Shown piece after piece: positions 1 through 10,336 of a stretch of DNA of 32,022 nucleotides (position 1 is its first letter; the number at the start of each line of letters is the position of its first letter). Source of the DNA: Thoreauomyces humboldtii. Taxonomy: Eukaryota > Chytridiomycota > Chytridiomycetes > Spizellomycetales > Powellomycetaceae. The translations under genes were made by a program, and so were the position numbers. A model generated the notes under the pieces. The model was not told where the DNA came from, ran no database searches, and saw only the letters and a program-made list of their open reading frames with translations. The DNA lies in assembly GCA_027596035.1 (NCBI GenBank), contig JADGJA010000188.1, positions 1 to 32,022 on the forward strand, written 5' to 3'.

Positions 1-243
1 CTTCACCGCTTCACGGCTTTCCTCCACGTACGACATTTGTCCGTCCCAATTGTCATCCGGCAAGATATCGTTTTGTGCGCCCCCTCCTGACAGGTGTCAT
101 GACGAGGCTAGGGTTTCCTCTTGGCATGCAACTCCCTGTTCCGTTTCACCAAAACGATCTCGGATCTTTCCTTCCCGCACGTCATCCAATTCCCACAATT
201 TTGCGTCCGCGTCCAGCTTGTGAAACCTTCCAACTCTGTTTCC
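1..243 (-). CDS. Partial hypothetical gene running off the left edge
   Basis: I do not recognise this protein. Two minus-strand stretches read as charged, coding-like sequence and join in phase. One exon is about 243-150 (motifs HKLDADAKLWELDD and REGKIRDRFG). An intron at 149-87 has a GTGAAA donor and a TGTCAG acceptor. A second exon runs from 86 off the window edge (DILPDDNWDGQMSYVEES, then EAVK). The join is phase 1 and turns a stop-ended frame into an open one. The upstream boundary at 243/244 follows a CCCAG acceptor but is uncertain, because no in-frame ATG is visible before it and the first exon must lie further right. The protein is acidic and Asp/Glu-rich with no motif I can place. 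It could be a chance reading of a 5' leader, but amino-acid composition and phase argue for a real gene. Confidence 0.35.
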
Positions 244-1376
244 CTGGGCCGGCTCCTCTTTCGCTCACCTTGACTACTACGGCCACAACCCAACGACGAC
301 GCGTCCTTTCGGTTTTCTTTTCCTTTGTTCAAGACTCCGCTCGTTCGGTCTGTCGTTCTCGCCGATTTGTAAAAAGGAAAAAGAAGGGCCGGGCCGAGGG
401 ACGATAGCGGGAAGAGATTCGGTTGTTGGGTTCGGCTCGTCGCTTTTTTTTGGGGGCTGCAATTGGTGCAATGCGAAGGGCAGGGAAGTGATGCGTGAAT
501 AGCAGGCAGCAGCGCTGTGCAAAGATGTAGTAGAGTCGCAGTGAAGAAGCGGCGAGGTGGTCTGAAACCTTTCGAGGCAGCAGTGCGAAGGAGGGACGAC
601 AAGGATGATGGCGATGAGGAGACGGGGAACGAGCGGTGCCGCTGTACAAGTAGACGATTTTCGGACACCTCTCAAGGGGGATTTGCCCAGGCAGCACCAC
701 CCGCAGAAAACAAACAGAAAAAGCCTCGCATATTGAACCGCGCCCGCGCTTAGCACCATACTGCGCTTTCCCACCGCCCACCGTTGACAAACAAGAGTCC
801 CCATGCAAGTCCGGGACCCGTCACCACCGTCGACAGACACATCGACCGTAGCAGGCGGACTTGCTTTTTTTGGGCGGGAAACGGGAAAGCTCGGGCAAAA
901 CCTGGTCCGCTGTAATGGTAATTTGTGCTATAGACTCGGGGCCCGCCGCAGGGCTGAAAATCAAGCTACAGTTCACGTACAGTAAATCATGGGAGCGGGG
1001 ATTGTCGAGCGGAACTTTCCCTGTGGGACCCGATCCTAGTCTTTCTGTTATTTCTGTTGCTATTTTCGAACTTCGATGACTCCGTTCGGCTTTCCGAGCA
1101 CTCTCTACGGCCCTCGCTCTGTCCAATGCCCGGAAGATCCGAGGGTCTGCCGTATAGACCGAACGATGATGGCGCAGCCATCTCTAATACGGGGGCTACC
1201 TGTCGTCAAGAGTTGTGCGTGCAGTGCTGAAAAGCGATCAGATGCTAATTCTAGAGTTAATGTGCGAATCCTATATTCACATGAACGTCATCGAAAAACA
1301 ACGATTGCTACAAAAATGTTTGAGGTCTCCGCTCCGAATATTAAAGTATAAGGAGACTTCCAGCTTGTTTTTTCTT
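244..1376. other. Non-coding stretch, probable promoter and leader region
   Basis: I see no convincing gene here. Several open frames exist on both strands, but they overlap one another and are low complexity. The minus strand between about 300 and 800 is strongly pyrimidine-rich (CT runs), which fits a 5' leader or promoter of the gene leaving the left edge. Its missing first exon and start codon may lie here. A TACAGTA heptamer occurs at 978-984. Confidence 0.4.
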
Positions 1377-2488
1377 TCACGCGTCCACCTTGCGCTTCTT
1401 TGCGGCTTGCGCGGCCCCGATCTCAAGTTCACCCTCCGCCTGCCGTGCTTCACCTGCAGCGACGAGGCCATCAGATCCCAGCAGCTCTCCTACCCCGCTC
1501 TCCACGACGCCGACGATCTTCTCGAAGGTCCCGTGGATGCGGGACGGGGAGATGGTGGGTTGCGACACATCGACCGATCCATCCACTCCGGTCACGACGG
1601 CGACGTCGGTGTTGCCGTCCGCGGCCTCGGCGAGCTTCTTGCGCTTCATGCCTCGGGTCTCCCGACCGCCTGACGAGAGGGTGCTGACGGTGTCGGTGTG
1701 GGACGGAGACGTCGTCGTGGCAATGGTGGACGCGGTCCCGATGGGTTTGACAGCCGCTTGGAACTCGTCAATCGACATAGGGGCCGCGATCTGCTGCTCG
1801 TGGACGACAGGGGCCTTCACGAAGGTCTCTTTTACGTGTTGGGTCCTGGGGAAAGAGAGGTCCTGATTAGCACGGCGAGAATCACGGTGAGAAGGTCAGC
1901 TTTCTTCAATGAAACATACTCCTCGATGACGTGAGTCTTGTGGACGACACGCTCTATCACAGGCTGGATCTCGGTGATGATCTTCTTCTTGACGACCTCC
2001 TTGATGATGGGCTCGAGGTAGACCTTCTCGTGGACGACCTCCTCCTCTCGGACCTCATCCTTGAAGGCGTCCGCCTGAGTTTCGTACCGCTTGATGTCCT
2101 CCTCCTTGGCCTTCTCACGGTACTTGTGCTGTTCTTCGGCCAGTTCCACGTGCTCCACCGTTGGCGCCTCGGTCTGCACGTCCAGGATCGGCTGGACTAC
2201 TTGTTGGATTTCGGTCTGTTCACGCACTCGCTCGACGACGGGTTGGATCTCCTCGCGCTCGACAGAGGCGATGGTCTCGTGCACGACGGCGTCTGGATGG
2301 ATGGTCATGAGTTGATGGACGGATCGCGCTGTGCAGTGTGCGCTTCCCAACCTACCCTTGACATCCTGTTCGACGAGCGTTGGCTCGACGACCTTGTCTG
2401 TGGCCTTTGGTGGTGCCTGACCGCCGTGGTATTCATACGACTGACCCTCGACGACGGTAGTCTTGCTGGTTGCTGCTGCTGCGACCAT
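1377..2488 (-). CDS. Stress/allergen-like protein with CsbD-like C-terminal region
   Basis: Three exons (2488-2356, 2292-1920, 1845-1377) give a 324-residue protein. The first intron (2355-2293, 63 bases) is in frame and stop-free. The second (1919-1846) has a GTATGT donor, a CTAATC branch site and a TTTCCCCAG acceptor. The N-terminal two thirds carry repeated EIQPVVERVREQTEI / TEIQPVIERVVHKTHVIEE motifs, as in fungal proteins annotated as allergen-like or stress-induced. The C-terminal segment (GTFEKIVGVVESGVGELLGS, then AAGEARQAEGELEIGAAQA) resembles CsbD/Hmp1-type small stress proteins. The chain ends in KKRKV, which looks like a nuclear localisation signal. The combination suggests a hydrophilic, stress-responsive, perhaps nuclear protein; its biochemical role is unknown. 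A perfect CRE-type palindrome lies 126 bases upstream of the start. Confidence 0.75.
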
Positions 2489-3199
2489 GATGTTCTGTGA
2501 TTAATGGGTAAATTGTCGGAGGTGGTGTTTCTGAAGCTTACGCTGGGCGAGAGGTGGCTAGTGTTCAGAATGGCATGCTCTTTAAGTCAATAACACAGGA
2601 GTTGGCGTTTGCATGACGTCAAAAAAACCCACGCAAAATGCATGACGCAGGGAGAAACGCACAGGAAACCGGGATCACAGCCGTCTGGACATTCGGACAT
2701 GGCAAAGATGTTGTGGCCACGTCCCACCTGCCCCAGTCCAACTCCTGCAGGCTGTCGATCGGCAGTCCCGACTCCATGGTCTGTTACTGGGTGCCATTTG
2801 CCATTCCATTTAGCATATCTGTAAGCCGCTGGGAGACCGAAGCGGGCAGGAAGGTATTGTAGCACCCTCGAGAAGTGCTCTCGGCGAATCGGCAGCGGGT
2901 AAGCCTGGTAACTGACCTGTTGTCGCTTCGTTCTAGCAATTACTTGAGGGACTCGGCCGGCTTTTTCTTTGGCGTGGTAAAACATGTGTTTTTCTGTAAA
3001 CAGAGTCGCCCGTTTTTCTACGGTATGCCCTCATGTGCAGCATGTAACTTCAAGTCTCCAAGTAGGGTCCAACTCTATTAGGGCGGTCGAGGACACGTAC
3101 TGTTTCCTGCGTCGTGGCGCTCCAGCCGCTGTTCGCGTCGTGGGTGTTGGACAGCGTGCGGCAATCTGGAAAAACTGCTGCCAGTACACTTGTACAGTG
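2489..3199. other. Divergent intergenic region
   Basis: Shared upstream region of the minus-strand stress protein and the plus-strand ABM-like gene. No open frame here looks coding. Apart from the CRE at 2614-2621 and the TATA box at 3200-3207 I see nothing specific. Confidence 0.4.
2614..2621. promoter_or_regulatory. CRE-like palindrome TGACGTCA
   Basis: A perfect 8-base ATF/CREB-type site lies 126 bases upstream of the start codon at 2488 of the minus-strand stress-protein gene. Fungal bZIP factors of the Atf1/Sko1 type bind this sequence in stress promoters. Use here is inferred from position only. An identical octamer inside an RBM25 intron (9647-9654) shows that it also occurs by chance. 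Confidence 0.35.
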
Positions 3200-3207
3200 T
3201 ATATAAA
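3200..3207 (+). promoter_or_regulatory. TATA box
   Basis: TATATAAA lies 72 bases upstream of the ATG at 3279, a normal distance for a fungal TATA box driving the ABM-like gene. A TACAGTA heptamer (3247-3253) lies between it and the ATG, near where transcription would be expected to start. Confidence 0.55.
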
Positions 3208-3278
3208 CCGTAAACGATCCACGCGCACCCGCTTTCTGATCCTGCATACAGTATACGGCCAATCCCAAGCCTCCAGCC

Positions 3279-3679
3279 ATGACCGCTACTCTCTCCAACG
3301 AATCCGGTCGCCTCTTCGTCATCAACACCTTCCATCTCAAGTCCCAGAGCACGCCCACCGAATTCATTGCTCTTCTGAAAGAAGCGACGGGCAAGGCCCC
3401 CGAAGGTTGCCTGTCAGTTCAATTGCACGCAGTGAGTCCAGTGTTCTTTCGCCACGCCATTCCCAACTCTCAGCTGAATAAAGGCACTGCCAGAGCCTCG
3501 ATGGTACCAAGGTTGTAAACCGCAGCGAGTGGACGGATATGCAGTCCTTCGAACGTCGCTTCGATGGTGATGCCAAGAAAGCCTTCGGAAAGATCATGAC
3601 GATGGTGGAACGAGTGGAGCAGGAGCCTTACTGGCTGGTCGCTGATATTGCACTGGCTTCCGGAGAACAGAAGGAGTGA
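3279..3679 (+). CDS. Small antibiotic-biosynthesis-monooxygenase-like (ABM) barrel protein
   Basis: Two exons (3279-3431 and 3494-3679) around a 62-base intron with GTGAGT donor and GCCAG acceptor encode 112 residues. The sequence has the form of a single dimeric alpha/beta-barrel (ABM) domain. A first strand (RLFVINTFHLK) is followed by a helix (PTEFIALLKEATGKAPEG), then the strand and helix pair LDGTKVVNRSEWTDMQSFER that is typical of the family, and a final strand (YWLVADIALAS). These proteins bind small aromatic or redox substrates as dimers, and many fungal members have no known substrate. The start follows CCAGCC at 3279, downstream of a TATA box. No neighbour suggests a pathway. Confidence 0.75.
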
Positions 3680-4052
3680 CGAGTCGCTGCACAAGTTCAA
3701 TCAAACATACCATCCCCGTGACATGAATTATACCGCAGCAGAGCATTCGAACTTTGAAATGCACGTGTTGAGCGAGCACTGGCGATAGACTTGGGCACTG
3801 GTAACCTGATTTGGGAAGGCGAAGACTTTCATCAATCATGATCAGACGCAAAGAACATCATTGCTTGTATTGTTTGCGAAGCTGATGTAAGAGAGACTTG
3901 CGGGAACGCGATCCTGGCGCGTCCCAGGCTCACGGCAACGCGAACCAGCTCCCATCTTGCAACCACATCGTTCCCAATTGTCCAAGAGTTTCCACCGGAT
4001 AAAGGTTGCGTTTACCTTCTTCTTTAAACTCTCCTCTGAATCCTTCATTGAT
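3680..4052. other. Intergenic region
   Basis: 3' flank of the ABM-like gene and 5' flank of the Ser/Pro-rich gene, both on the plus strand. I see no coding sequence, RNA gene or clear TATA box in it. Confidence 0.4.
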
Positions 4053-5183
4053 ATGCTCAGAGCTGTGAGTCTTGGGTCCTGCATTCTTTCAGTTGTTGCA
4101 ACGAATGCCGCAGAATAACTGAATAACGCTCGGCAATTCCCTTTTCTCTTCCACCAGCCCTGGGGCCAAGAATCGCCCCCGTCTGGAAGTCGTGGCTCGG
4201 CGGCGTCCCCTCACGGGGGTCACCAAACGGCCGGCGGACGCTCCCAGATCGTGTTCGGCAACTACCACGAGCCCAGCTCGTCCTCCTACAAGTCCATGAC
4301 CAACGACGCGCCCTCAGAGTCACCGGCAGCGCAGTCGGAGTACACGTCCCGGATCCGAGCCGCCCGCAGTCGCGACAACTCTGCCAGCGACCTCTTCGGA
4401 AGCAGGGCGGGAGGGGAGAGAGAGAGCGACATGTCTACCACCTACGGAAGGGCGAACAGTCGAGCCCACATGCACGGTCTCGCGGGATCATCCGGTGGTG
4501 GTGCCATAGGTGGACCAGGTGGATCGGCGGGAAGCGGTCTGAGACTCAGGTCGGACAGGAACCAGAGCACCATCTTCGATTCGGACGTTCCTGCGGGAAC
4601 CCGTGGATCCCCGCTCAGGGAACATCGATCGTCGTCGGACATCTTCAACGTCCAGGACGATCACCTCGGTGGAGCTGCCAGGGGTTCCCCGCTGAGACAG
4701 TACAGATCCTCGAGCGATATCTTCCACGTCAACGAGTCGCCGAACTCGTCGAGTGTTCTCGGCGGTACCTCGCCCGCCCGATACGGTTCCTACGAACGTG
4801 CTGCCATCAACAGCGCTCCCACCATGACCGCTTCCTCTCCTCTGGCGGCCGCCCCTCGCACCCCTTACTCGCCCGAACGTCGCGAGGCGAGCTCGCCGGA
4901 CAAGTATTCGCCTGAGAAGTACTCCCCTGACAGGTACGAGCTGCCCAGGGAGAGCCTTCAGCAGCAAGGTCGACGCACCGACTACGAACGAGGGTATTCT
5001 CCGTCCCCTGAAAAGCTGTCCCAGAGGAACGAGTACGCTCCAAGCGTCGCCACCGCGGTCCGTCGCGATCCGTTCAACAGCATCTTGTCCCACGGCGATG
5101 CGGCGGCTGCCGCAGAGGAGGGTTTCAGAGGCAGGAGGCATTACCCGCAGCAGCTGCGGAACAACAACATCTTCCAAGGATGA
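4053..5183 (+). CDS. Ser/Pro-rich repeat protein with SDIF motifs, unknown function
   Basis: The main exon is 4158-5183, after a strong acceptor (CTTTTCTCTTCCACCAG). A 12-base first exon, ATG CTC AGA GCT at 4053-4064, is followed by a GTGAGT donor and joins in frame to give 345 residues; this microexon is the least certain part. The protein is disordered and Ser/Gly/Pro-rich. It contains a near-duplicate block, GSPLREHRSSSDIF and GSPLRQYRSSSDIF, and further short motifs of the same kind (SDLF, STIF, NNIF, and VFG near the N-terminus). A run of YSPERR, DKYSPEK and YSPDRY looks like proline-directed kinase sites. Short VFG/NIFG-type motifs in a disordered chain recall Jupiter (HN1)-type microtubule-associated proteins, but the likeness is weak and I assign no function. 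Confidence 0.6.
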
Positions 5184-5368
5184 GAAAGTGCAAGTGTGAT
5201 GTGAGGGCAACACTTGGAAAAAGTTGAGAAAGGGCGAGTCGGGAGACAAGACGTACAAAGAAAGGGACAGTGAATAAATATACGAATATACGCTGCGAAC
5301 GATGTGTGTAACGAGTGTGATGACGATGGATGGGCTGGTTGAAGGATATGCCACTCGCTCGCTCCTCC

Positions 5369-7522
5369 CTACAACCTGAGGAACTGGGCCTTCTCGACCT
5401 TCTTTCCTTCCCCGACCTTTCCACCCTTCTCCACGAGAGTAGCCTGCATCGCATGCTTTCCCTTTCTCGCACCCTCCGCTACCCTCTTCATCCCGTTCTT
5501 CATCTTCTGATCCGCCACGATGGTGACGTTCTTCTGCGTCATGAGCTGCTTGAGCGCCGACTCCTTGCTCTTTCGTTCGTCGGACGCCGTCTTTGGCTTT
5601 GCTGCAGCGACGCTGGCGGCGAGGTCCGCCTTGCTCCTCTTGACGCGACCGGCCGACCTGCGCGCCTTGTCTCGTAGCCTCTTCTTGTCGTTCGACGTGA
5701 GCTCCGACGCCGACTTCTGAGCGTCCCTCGCCGATCCGCTTCCGGGAGCGGCGTACACCTCCTGAGGTGCGGCCAACGTGCCGGCCGCGACGTGGGAAGG
5801 TGTGACCTCCTCCATTTCGAGAGCGGGCACGTTGACGAGCGGGACGACCTCGAGGTCGTGGGAGGATGCCGGCTTGGGTGCAAAGTGCCAGTTGGACAGG
5901 GCGTCGAGGTCGCTGCAGAGGGTCCTGAAGAGGTCCGTGATCTCGTCGTGCTGCTTCTTGAGCGCTTCGTCCTTCTCCGTAGGTCCCTTGGCCGCCCCCG
6001 TGGACCTTCGGACAAAGTCCTCCTCGTACACCTGAGCGAGCGACTTTGTCGACTTTTCGTCGTTGATCTCTCCTCGTCGGTTGGGATCGTAGTCGCGGTC
6101 TCTGGGGGCAGCTTTCCGGATCACGTCGTCGAACAGCTGATCCTTTATCCGCTGCTTGATGAGGTCTTCGAGGGTGGCCGTGATTTCTTCGGTGATCACG
6201 GGAACGGGCTTGGCGGCGTGCTCGTACTCCAGGTCCTCTTCGAGAAGGGAGTTGAGAGGTCGGGCTTTGGTGCCAGCTTCTCCCTTGAGCGTCCACGACT
6301 TTTCGCCGATGGCTTCGCCTTCCAGGGTGGAGATCTGCGATTGGAGACGTTGCTGCTGAATCTCGAATCGGGACAGCTGGTTGCCTCCCATCGTGTTTCC
6401 CTCCGTTTCGTCGTCGTCGCCGAGGAGGTTCGACGATCGACCCACGTCCATCATCGTCATGTTCGACTCGTCGTCCTCCTGAGGCAGGTCGTCGAGGTTC
6501 TCTTCGTCGTCCTCCTGAGGCAGGTCGTCGAGGTTCTCTTCGTCGTCCTCTGCCTCCTCGTCGTCGTCCTCGTCGCGGTCGAAAGCCTCTGGGTTTCCGA
6601 ACTCCTCCCGATCGGCCTTGGGACGGAAGCTCCGTGGCCGCTCCGAGTAACCGTCGATGACCTCTCCGTGGTGACCACGGGGTCCGAAGAAGTCCTCGTA
6701 TCGGATGTCGTTGGCGTTGTCGCCTCCGTCGTCGTCCTCGCCCTCTCCGTCCTCCAGACCGTCCCCGTTCAGGATGGCGTCTCCGAACGTGTACTCGTCC
6801 TCGGACGACTCTTCCCCGTCGTTCTCGGTGGATCGCCGCGCCTTCTTGAGGTCGCGGGCCTCGCCAAAGTCGGCAAAGTCCTCCATCTCCTGGAGGGAGA
6901 AGAAGTCGTCGTCGATCTCGGACTTGCGCTTGAGGGGCTTGGGTTCGCCGTCGAAAGCGGAAGCGTCCTCTTCTCCCTCCTCACCCTCATCCTCGTCGGC
7001 GTTCTCGCCGAAACCGTCCGCCCACTCGTCGGCCTCTTCCGCAGAGTCGTCACCCTCGTCGGCGGCAACGTCGAGGTCCATGGCATCCTCGTCCTCGCTG
7101 GCGCTCGTAGGTCCTTCACCGTCCAGCTCCACCATCGTCTCCTCGTCGGCCTCCTCGACCTCCTCCTGGTCCCCGTCCCCGTCCTCGCTGCTGTCGGGTG
7201 CCTCGACCACGTCCTGGACCTTCTTGGCCAGGTAAGCGATCATGGGAGCGTTCTGCAGCTGGAGCTGCTCCCAGACCTGCTCGGGATCGAATCCGTCAAC
7301 GAGGAGGGTCTGCAGCGGAGAGAAGTCGCCTGGAAAGGGTTCCGCGTGCTTGACGAGGTCGTAGAGGCGGGCAGTGAGGGACATGAAGTCGATGGACACG
7401 TGAGGGTTGGGAGCCAGGAACTTGTCGGGTCTGGATGTGAGTGTGGGTAGGTCGGTGGTGGATATGGATGCCAGTGCGGCCTGGACGGGCGCTGGTGTTA
7501 GATCGTCAGCAGAGTCCATCAT
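5369..7522 (-). CDS. MPP10: U3 snoRNP protein MPP10
   Basis: Intronless, 717 residues. MPP10 is part of the Mpp10-Imp3-Imp4 complex of the SSU processome, which is needed for U3-guided 18S pre-rRNA processing in the nucleolus. The family signatures appear in order. The N-terminal conserved region ends near VWEQLQLQNAPMIAYL. Long Asp/Glu-rich stretches follow, with RYEDFFGP between them. Next come LSRFEIQQQRLQSQISTLEG and EKSWTLKGE, then RPLNSLLEEDLEYEHAAKP and ITEEITATLEDLIKQRIKDQ followed by LFDDVIRKAAP. The tail is Lys/Arg-rich. The open frame extends upstream of 7522 without an ATG, so the start is set at the MMDSAD pair (7522 or 7519). Its 3' end faces the Ser/Pro-rich gene, and it is divergent from RBM25. 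A 36-base in-frame duplication lies in the acidic region. Confidence 0.95.
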   Translation of the reverse strand: MMDSADDLTPAPVQAALASISTTDLPTLTSRPDKFLAPNPHVSIDFMSLTARLYDLVKHAEPFPGDFSPLQTLLVDGFDPEQVWEQLQLQNAPMIAYLAKKVQDVVEAPDSSEDGDGDQEEVEEADEETMVELDGEGPTSASEDEDAMDLDVAADEGDDSAEEADEWADGFGENADEDEGEEGEEDASAFDGEPKPLKRKSEIDDDFFSLQEMEDFADFGEARDLKKARRSTENDGEESSEDEYTFGDAILNGDGLEDGEGEDDDGGDNANDIRYEDFFGPRGHHGEVIDGYSERPRSFRPKADREEFGNPEAFDRDEDDDEEAEDDEENLDDLPQEDDEENLDDLPQEDDESNMTMMDVGRSSNLLGDDDETEGNTMGGNQLSRFEIQQQRLQSQISTLEGEAIGEKSWTLKGEAGTKARPLNSLLEEDLEYEHAAKPVPVITEEITATLEDLIKQRIKDQLFDDVIRKAAPRDRDYDPNRRGEINDEKSTKSLAQVYEEDFVRRSTGAAKGPTEKDEALKKQHDEITDLFRTLCSDLDALSNWHFAPKPASSHDLEVVPLVNVPALEMEEVTPSHVAAGTLAAPQEVYAAPGSGSARDAQKSASELTSNDKKRLRDKARRSAGRVKRSKADLAASVAAAKPKTASDERKSKESALKQLMTQKNVTIVADQKMKNGMKRVAEGARKGKHAMQATLVEKGGKVGEGKKVEKAQFLRL
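6471..6547. repeat. 36-base tandem repeat in MPP10
   Basis: Two adjacent copies of a 36-base unit (for example GAGGCAGGTCGTCGAGG at 6481 and again at 6517) encode ENLDDLPQEDDE twice in the acidic part of MPP10. The copies are identical or nearly so, which suggests a recent in-frame slippage or duplication event. Confidence 0.85.
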
Positions 7523-7930
7523 TGAGCGTACGTGATAGGCTGGAAGGGAAAGGTTGGGTATGCTGGGGACCACGGGCGGTCGGTGTTGGCTGTTCCAAGC
7601 TGCCACTTGCTATACAAGATTGATGACCCTCCTGTGCGGCAATTGCCTCTTGGGAGAGACAGAGAGCGACGATTGGGCTCCTGCGATACAGTCCTATGTG
7701 GATCTATCGTGGGTGGTGGTGCAGGCAAACCCACACGTAGCGTATGTTGCTGAAAAAAAGGAGTGTGAAGGATCCTTGCGAGGCGTGAGAGAGAGAGAGC
7801 GTCAAAGGCAAAAAAGAATGTTCATATACTTTCGACAGCAAGGCAGGGCCAGGCAAAAGGGGGAATCCTCGAAGCACAGATCAACCACTGCCCCCATCGC
7901 AACGACAGGCATCACTCGAACAGGGAAGGG
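7523..7930. other. Divergent promoter between MPP10 and RBM25
   Basis: A gap of 408 bases between the two start codons holds the promoters of both genes. It contains AG-rich runs around 7785-7830 and no evident TATA box or coding sequence. The MPP10 frame is open into this region but lacks an ATG. Confidence 0.5.
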
Positions 7931-10336
7931 ATGGATCCCTACCGTCAGCAGTACCGTAAGTCTTGTCAAAGGCAATGTGCCATGTTTCTGGAGAGGCAGG
8001 GCCTTGTCTCTCCTGGAGGTCAGAGTGGTCTTGCGTTTCTCATGTCATCCTTTCTTCTCCCCACAGCGCCTTCCAATGGCCCACCACCAGCCCCTTACTT
8101 TCGACCACCACCACCAGGTTTCGGGGGAGGCGGTCCTCCGCCTCGTCCAGGAGGCTTCCCTGGGAATCACATGAACGGGGGTGGCGGTCCCCCGTACGGA
8201 GGTCCCCCAGGAGGAGGAGGAGGAGGCTTCCGTCCACCACCACCTCAACACCACCACCAGCAGCAGCACCAGCAGTTCCGCGGCCCCCCTCCGTTCCCAG
8301 GACAGTATCAGCAGAACAACCACCAGCGCAACGACGGGCCTCCAAGGTTCGGCGGCGGCGGCGGCGGCGGCGGCGGTGGGGGACCGCCCCAGAGGATGGA
8401 CGATCGCATGCCCATACCCTTGCCACAGGCGCGGAGGGGTCCCAGCGCCGACGACAAGCTCACCACCATGTTCGTGGCCGGGATCGTGGACGGCGTGAGC
8501 GACGTATGGATGGAGAGGTTGCTGCAGGTCTGCGGTTCCGTAAGGAGCTGGAGACGCATGCAGGACGCGGAAGGGAAGCCAAAGAGCTTCGGCTTCTGCG
8601 TCTACGAGCAACCCGAGTCCGTATCCCGCGCCCTTCGCATTCTGAACGGGGAAGGCGACGGAGAGCTGTCCGAAGGCGTCTCCCTGAGCGTATCCGGCGG
8701 TCAACCCAAGCGTCTCAAGTGCAACGTGGACGACACGGCCCGGAAACACGTGGAATCCTATCGCGGAGCGCGAGAGAACTCGACCGATGAGCAGCAGGAC
8801 CGAGAGGTTCGAGACCAGATCTTGGCCATCGTTGCGTCCCTCGCCGAGGACGCCAACCGGATGGACATCGACTCGCTCATCCAATCGGCCGTCGCTGACG
8901 GCGGCGGTGGCAGGTCGCCCGACCGCGGAGGAGAGGAAGGCGGCGGTGGCGCCCTGGACGATCTCCCCCCCGAAATGGCCCCGGAACAGCGGGAGCTCAT
9001 ATCCCGGGAAATCTCGACCTTCCGGGAACGGTCCGCGGCAAAGGACAAGCGGAAGAAGGAGGAGGAAGAGCGAAGGATCGCGGAGATGGACCGCATGGAG
9101 CGCGAGGCTCGCTCCAGACATCATGCGATCGACCTGAACGCCCCACGAGGAGGTTACCACGGTGAAGCGCAACAGCAGGCACAGCAACACCACCAACATC
9201 CTCACCACCAAGGACCGAACGGGCGGTTCAGTGGGCCTATGAACGGAGCTCATCGCGGGGGACGACCCTTGCATGATGACATGGAGGTGGACGATGAAGA
9301 AGAGGACAAACGAAGGGCGGAAAAGAGGGAAGAGGAAGCGAAGCAGGCTTTTGCTGCTGTAAGTTGCTCCGCGCATGTTCCCTCGATTTACACAAAAAGC
9401 CCAACGAAACTGATCGAGTTTATTATTCCGTTTCAGCGCGAGCGACGCTGGCTTGCCATGGAAGGCGACCGCCTGAGGTGGCTAGCATCGTGCGCCTCCG
9501 AGGGCGAGACGGAGAGCGTGAAACTCGCTGGTCGGGTGGCGCGTCTCACAGCCTCGCTCGCCGTATGGCGAGACGATGCCGATTGTCGGACCGACGAGGA
9601 AAGGTACTGCATCTCCGCTGCCCGTTCGAAAACCTTTCGTCTGTCTTGACGTCATCATAGAAACTCACGATCCTGTTCTCAACGTTTCTTCAGACGAGAG
9701 CTCTTCTCACGCATGCAACGCGCCCGTCGCACCGAGATCGACGCGGACGCTCAGGATCGACTCAACGAGCAGGCCGAAATCGCTCGCAAGGCCGCCGAAC
9801 CCGCCGAGACGCTCGAGGACGCCGTCCCCGCCGTTCCGGAACCCGAGGTCGTCATCGGCAAGATCATGACGAAAGAGGAACGAACGCAAGCCATCCAGGA
9901 TCTGATCGGCATCATCCCCGCCGACAAGGAGGGACTCTTTGCTTGGCACATAAAGTGGGAGTGCCTGGAGGAGGTGAGATGGGAGAAACCGTTTCGCTGC
10001 AGTTGTATCATTCTTACTGACGCCTCCGTCAGAGCGTCATGGCCAACAAGATCCGACCGTGGATCCGAAAGAAGATCACAGAATACCTTGGGGAGGAAGA
10101 ACTGGAAGTCGTCGAGTTCGTGGTCGAACTTTTGCACAAGCACACGCCAGCCGCCGAGCTTTTGGACGAGATGATGGGGGTAAGGCAGCTGGTTCTTCGA
10201 AAGCATAAAGTTTCGGAATTTTAACGTCGCTCGTTGACTTTCTTAGGCACTGGACGACGAGGCGGAAGCGTTCGTCATGGTGCTTTGGCGGATGCTGATA
10301 TACGAGACAGAGTCCCGGTCGCAAGGGCTTGGCTAA
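7931..10336 (+). CDS. RBM25: RNA-binding protein 25 (RRM + PWI splicing factor)
   Basis: Six exons: 7931-7955, 8067-9358, 9437-9603, 9694-9973, 10033-10179, 10247-10336. All junctions are GT-AG and in phase, giving 666 residues. The N-terminus is Pro/Gly/His/Gln-rich. An RRM spans about residues 140-220, with RNP2 MFVAGI and RNP1 KSFGFCVYE. A charged helical region follows (KDKRKKEEEERRIAEMDRME). The C-terminus is a PWI domain (KIRPWIRKKITEYLGEEELE, then ALDDEAEAFVMVLWRMLIYE), closely matching the RBM25/Snu71 family. RBM25 is a U1-associated factor that affects splice-site choice. The Arg/Glu region is shorter than in animals. A pure GGC run at about 8351-8373 encodes polyglycine. Confidence 0.95.
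8351..8373 (+). repeat. GGC trinucleotide repeat (polyglycine in RBM25)
   Basis: A run of consecutive GGC codons followed by GGT/GGG encodes about eleven glycines just before the RRM. Length variation between strains is likely. Confidence 0.85.

Noticed and set aside
4488..6296. 602-codon minus-strand open frame
   Set aside because: It runs across the ends of two well-supported genes in the wrong frames. Its Arg/Gly-rich content is an artefact of GC-rich antisense sequence.
5792..7450. 552-codon plus-strand open frame
   Set aside because: It lies antisense to MPP10. It is Val/Leu-rich because it mirrors Asp/Glu codons, and has no domain.
8045..9376. 443-codon minus-strand open frame
   Set aside because: It is antisense to RBM25 exon 2, whose RRM is clear.
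9647..9654. Second TGACGTCA octamer
   Set aside because: It is inside an RBM25 intron and far from a start, so it is treated as chance.
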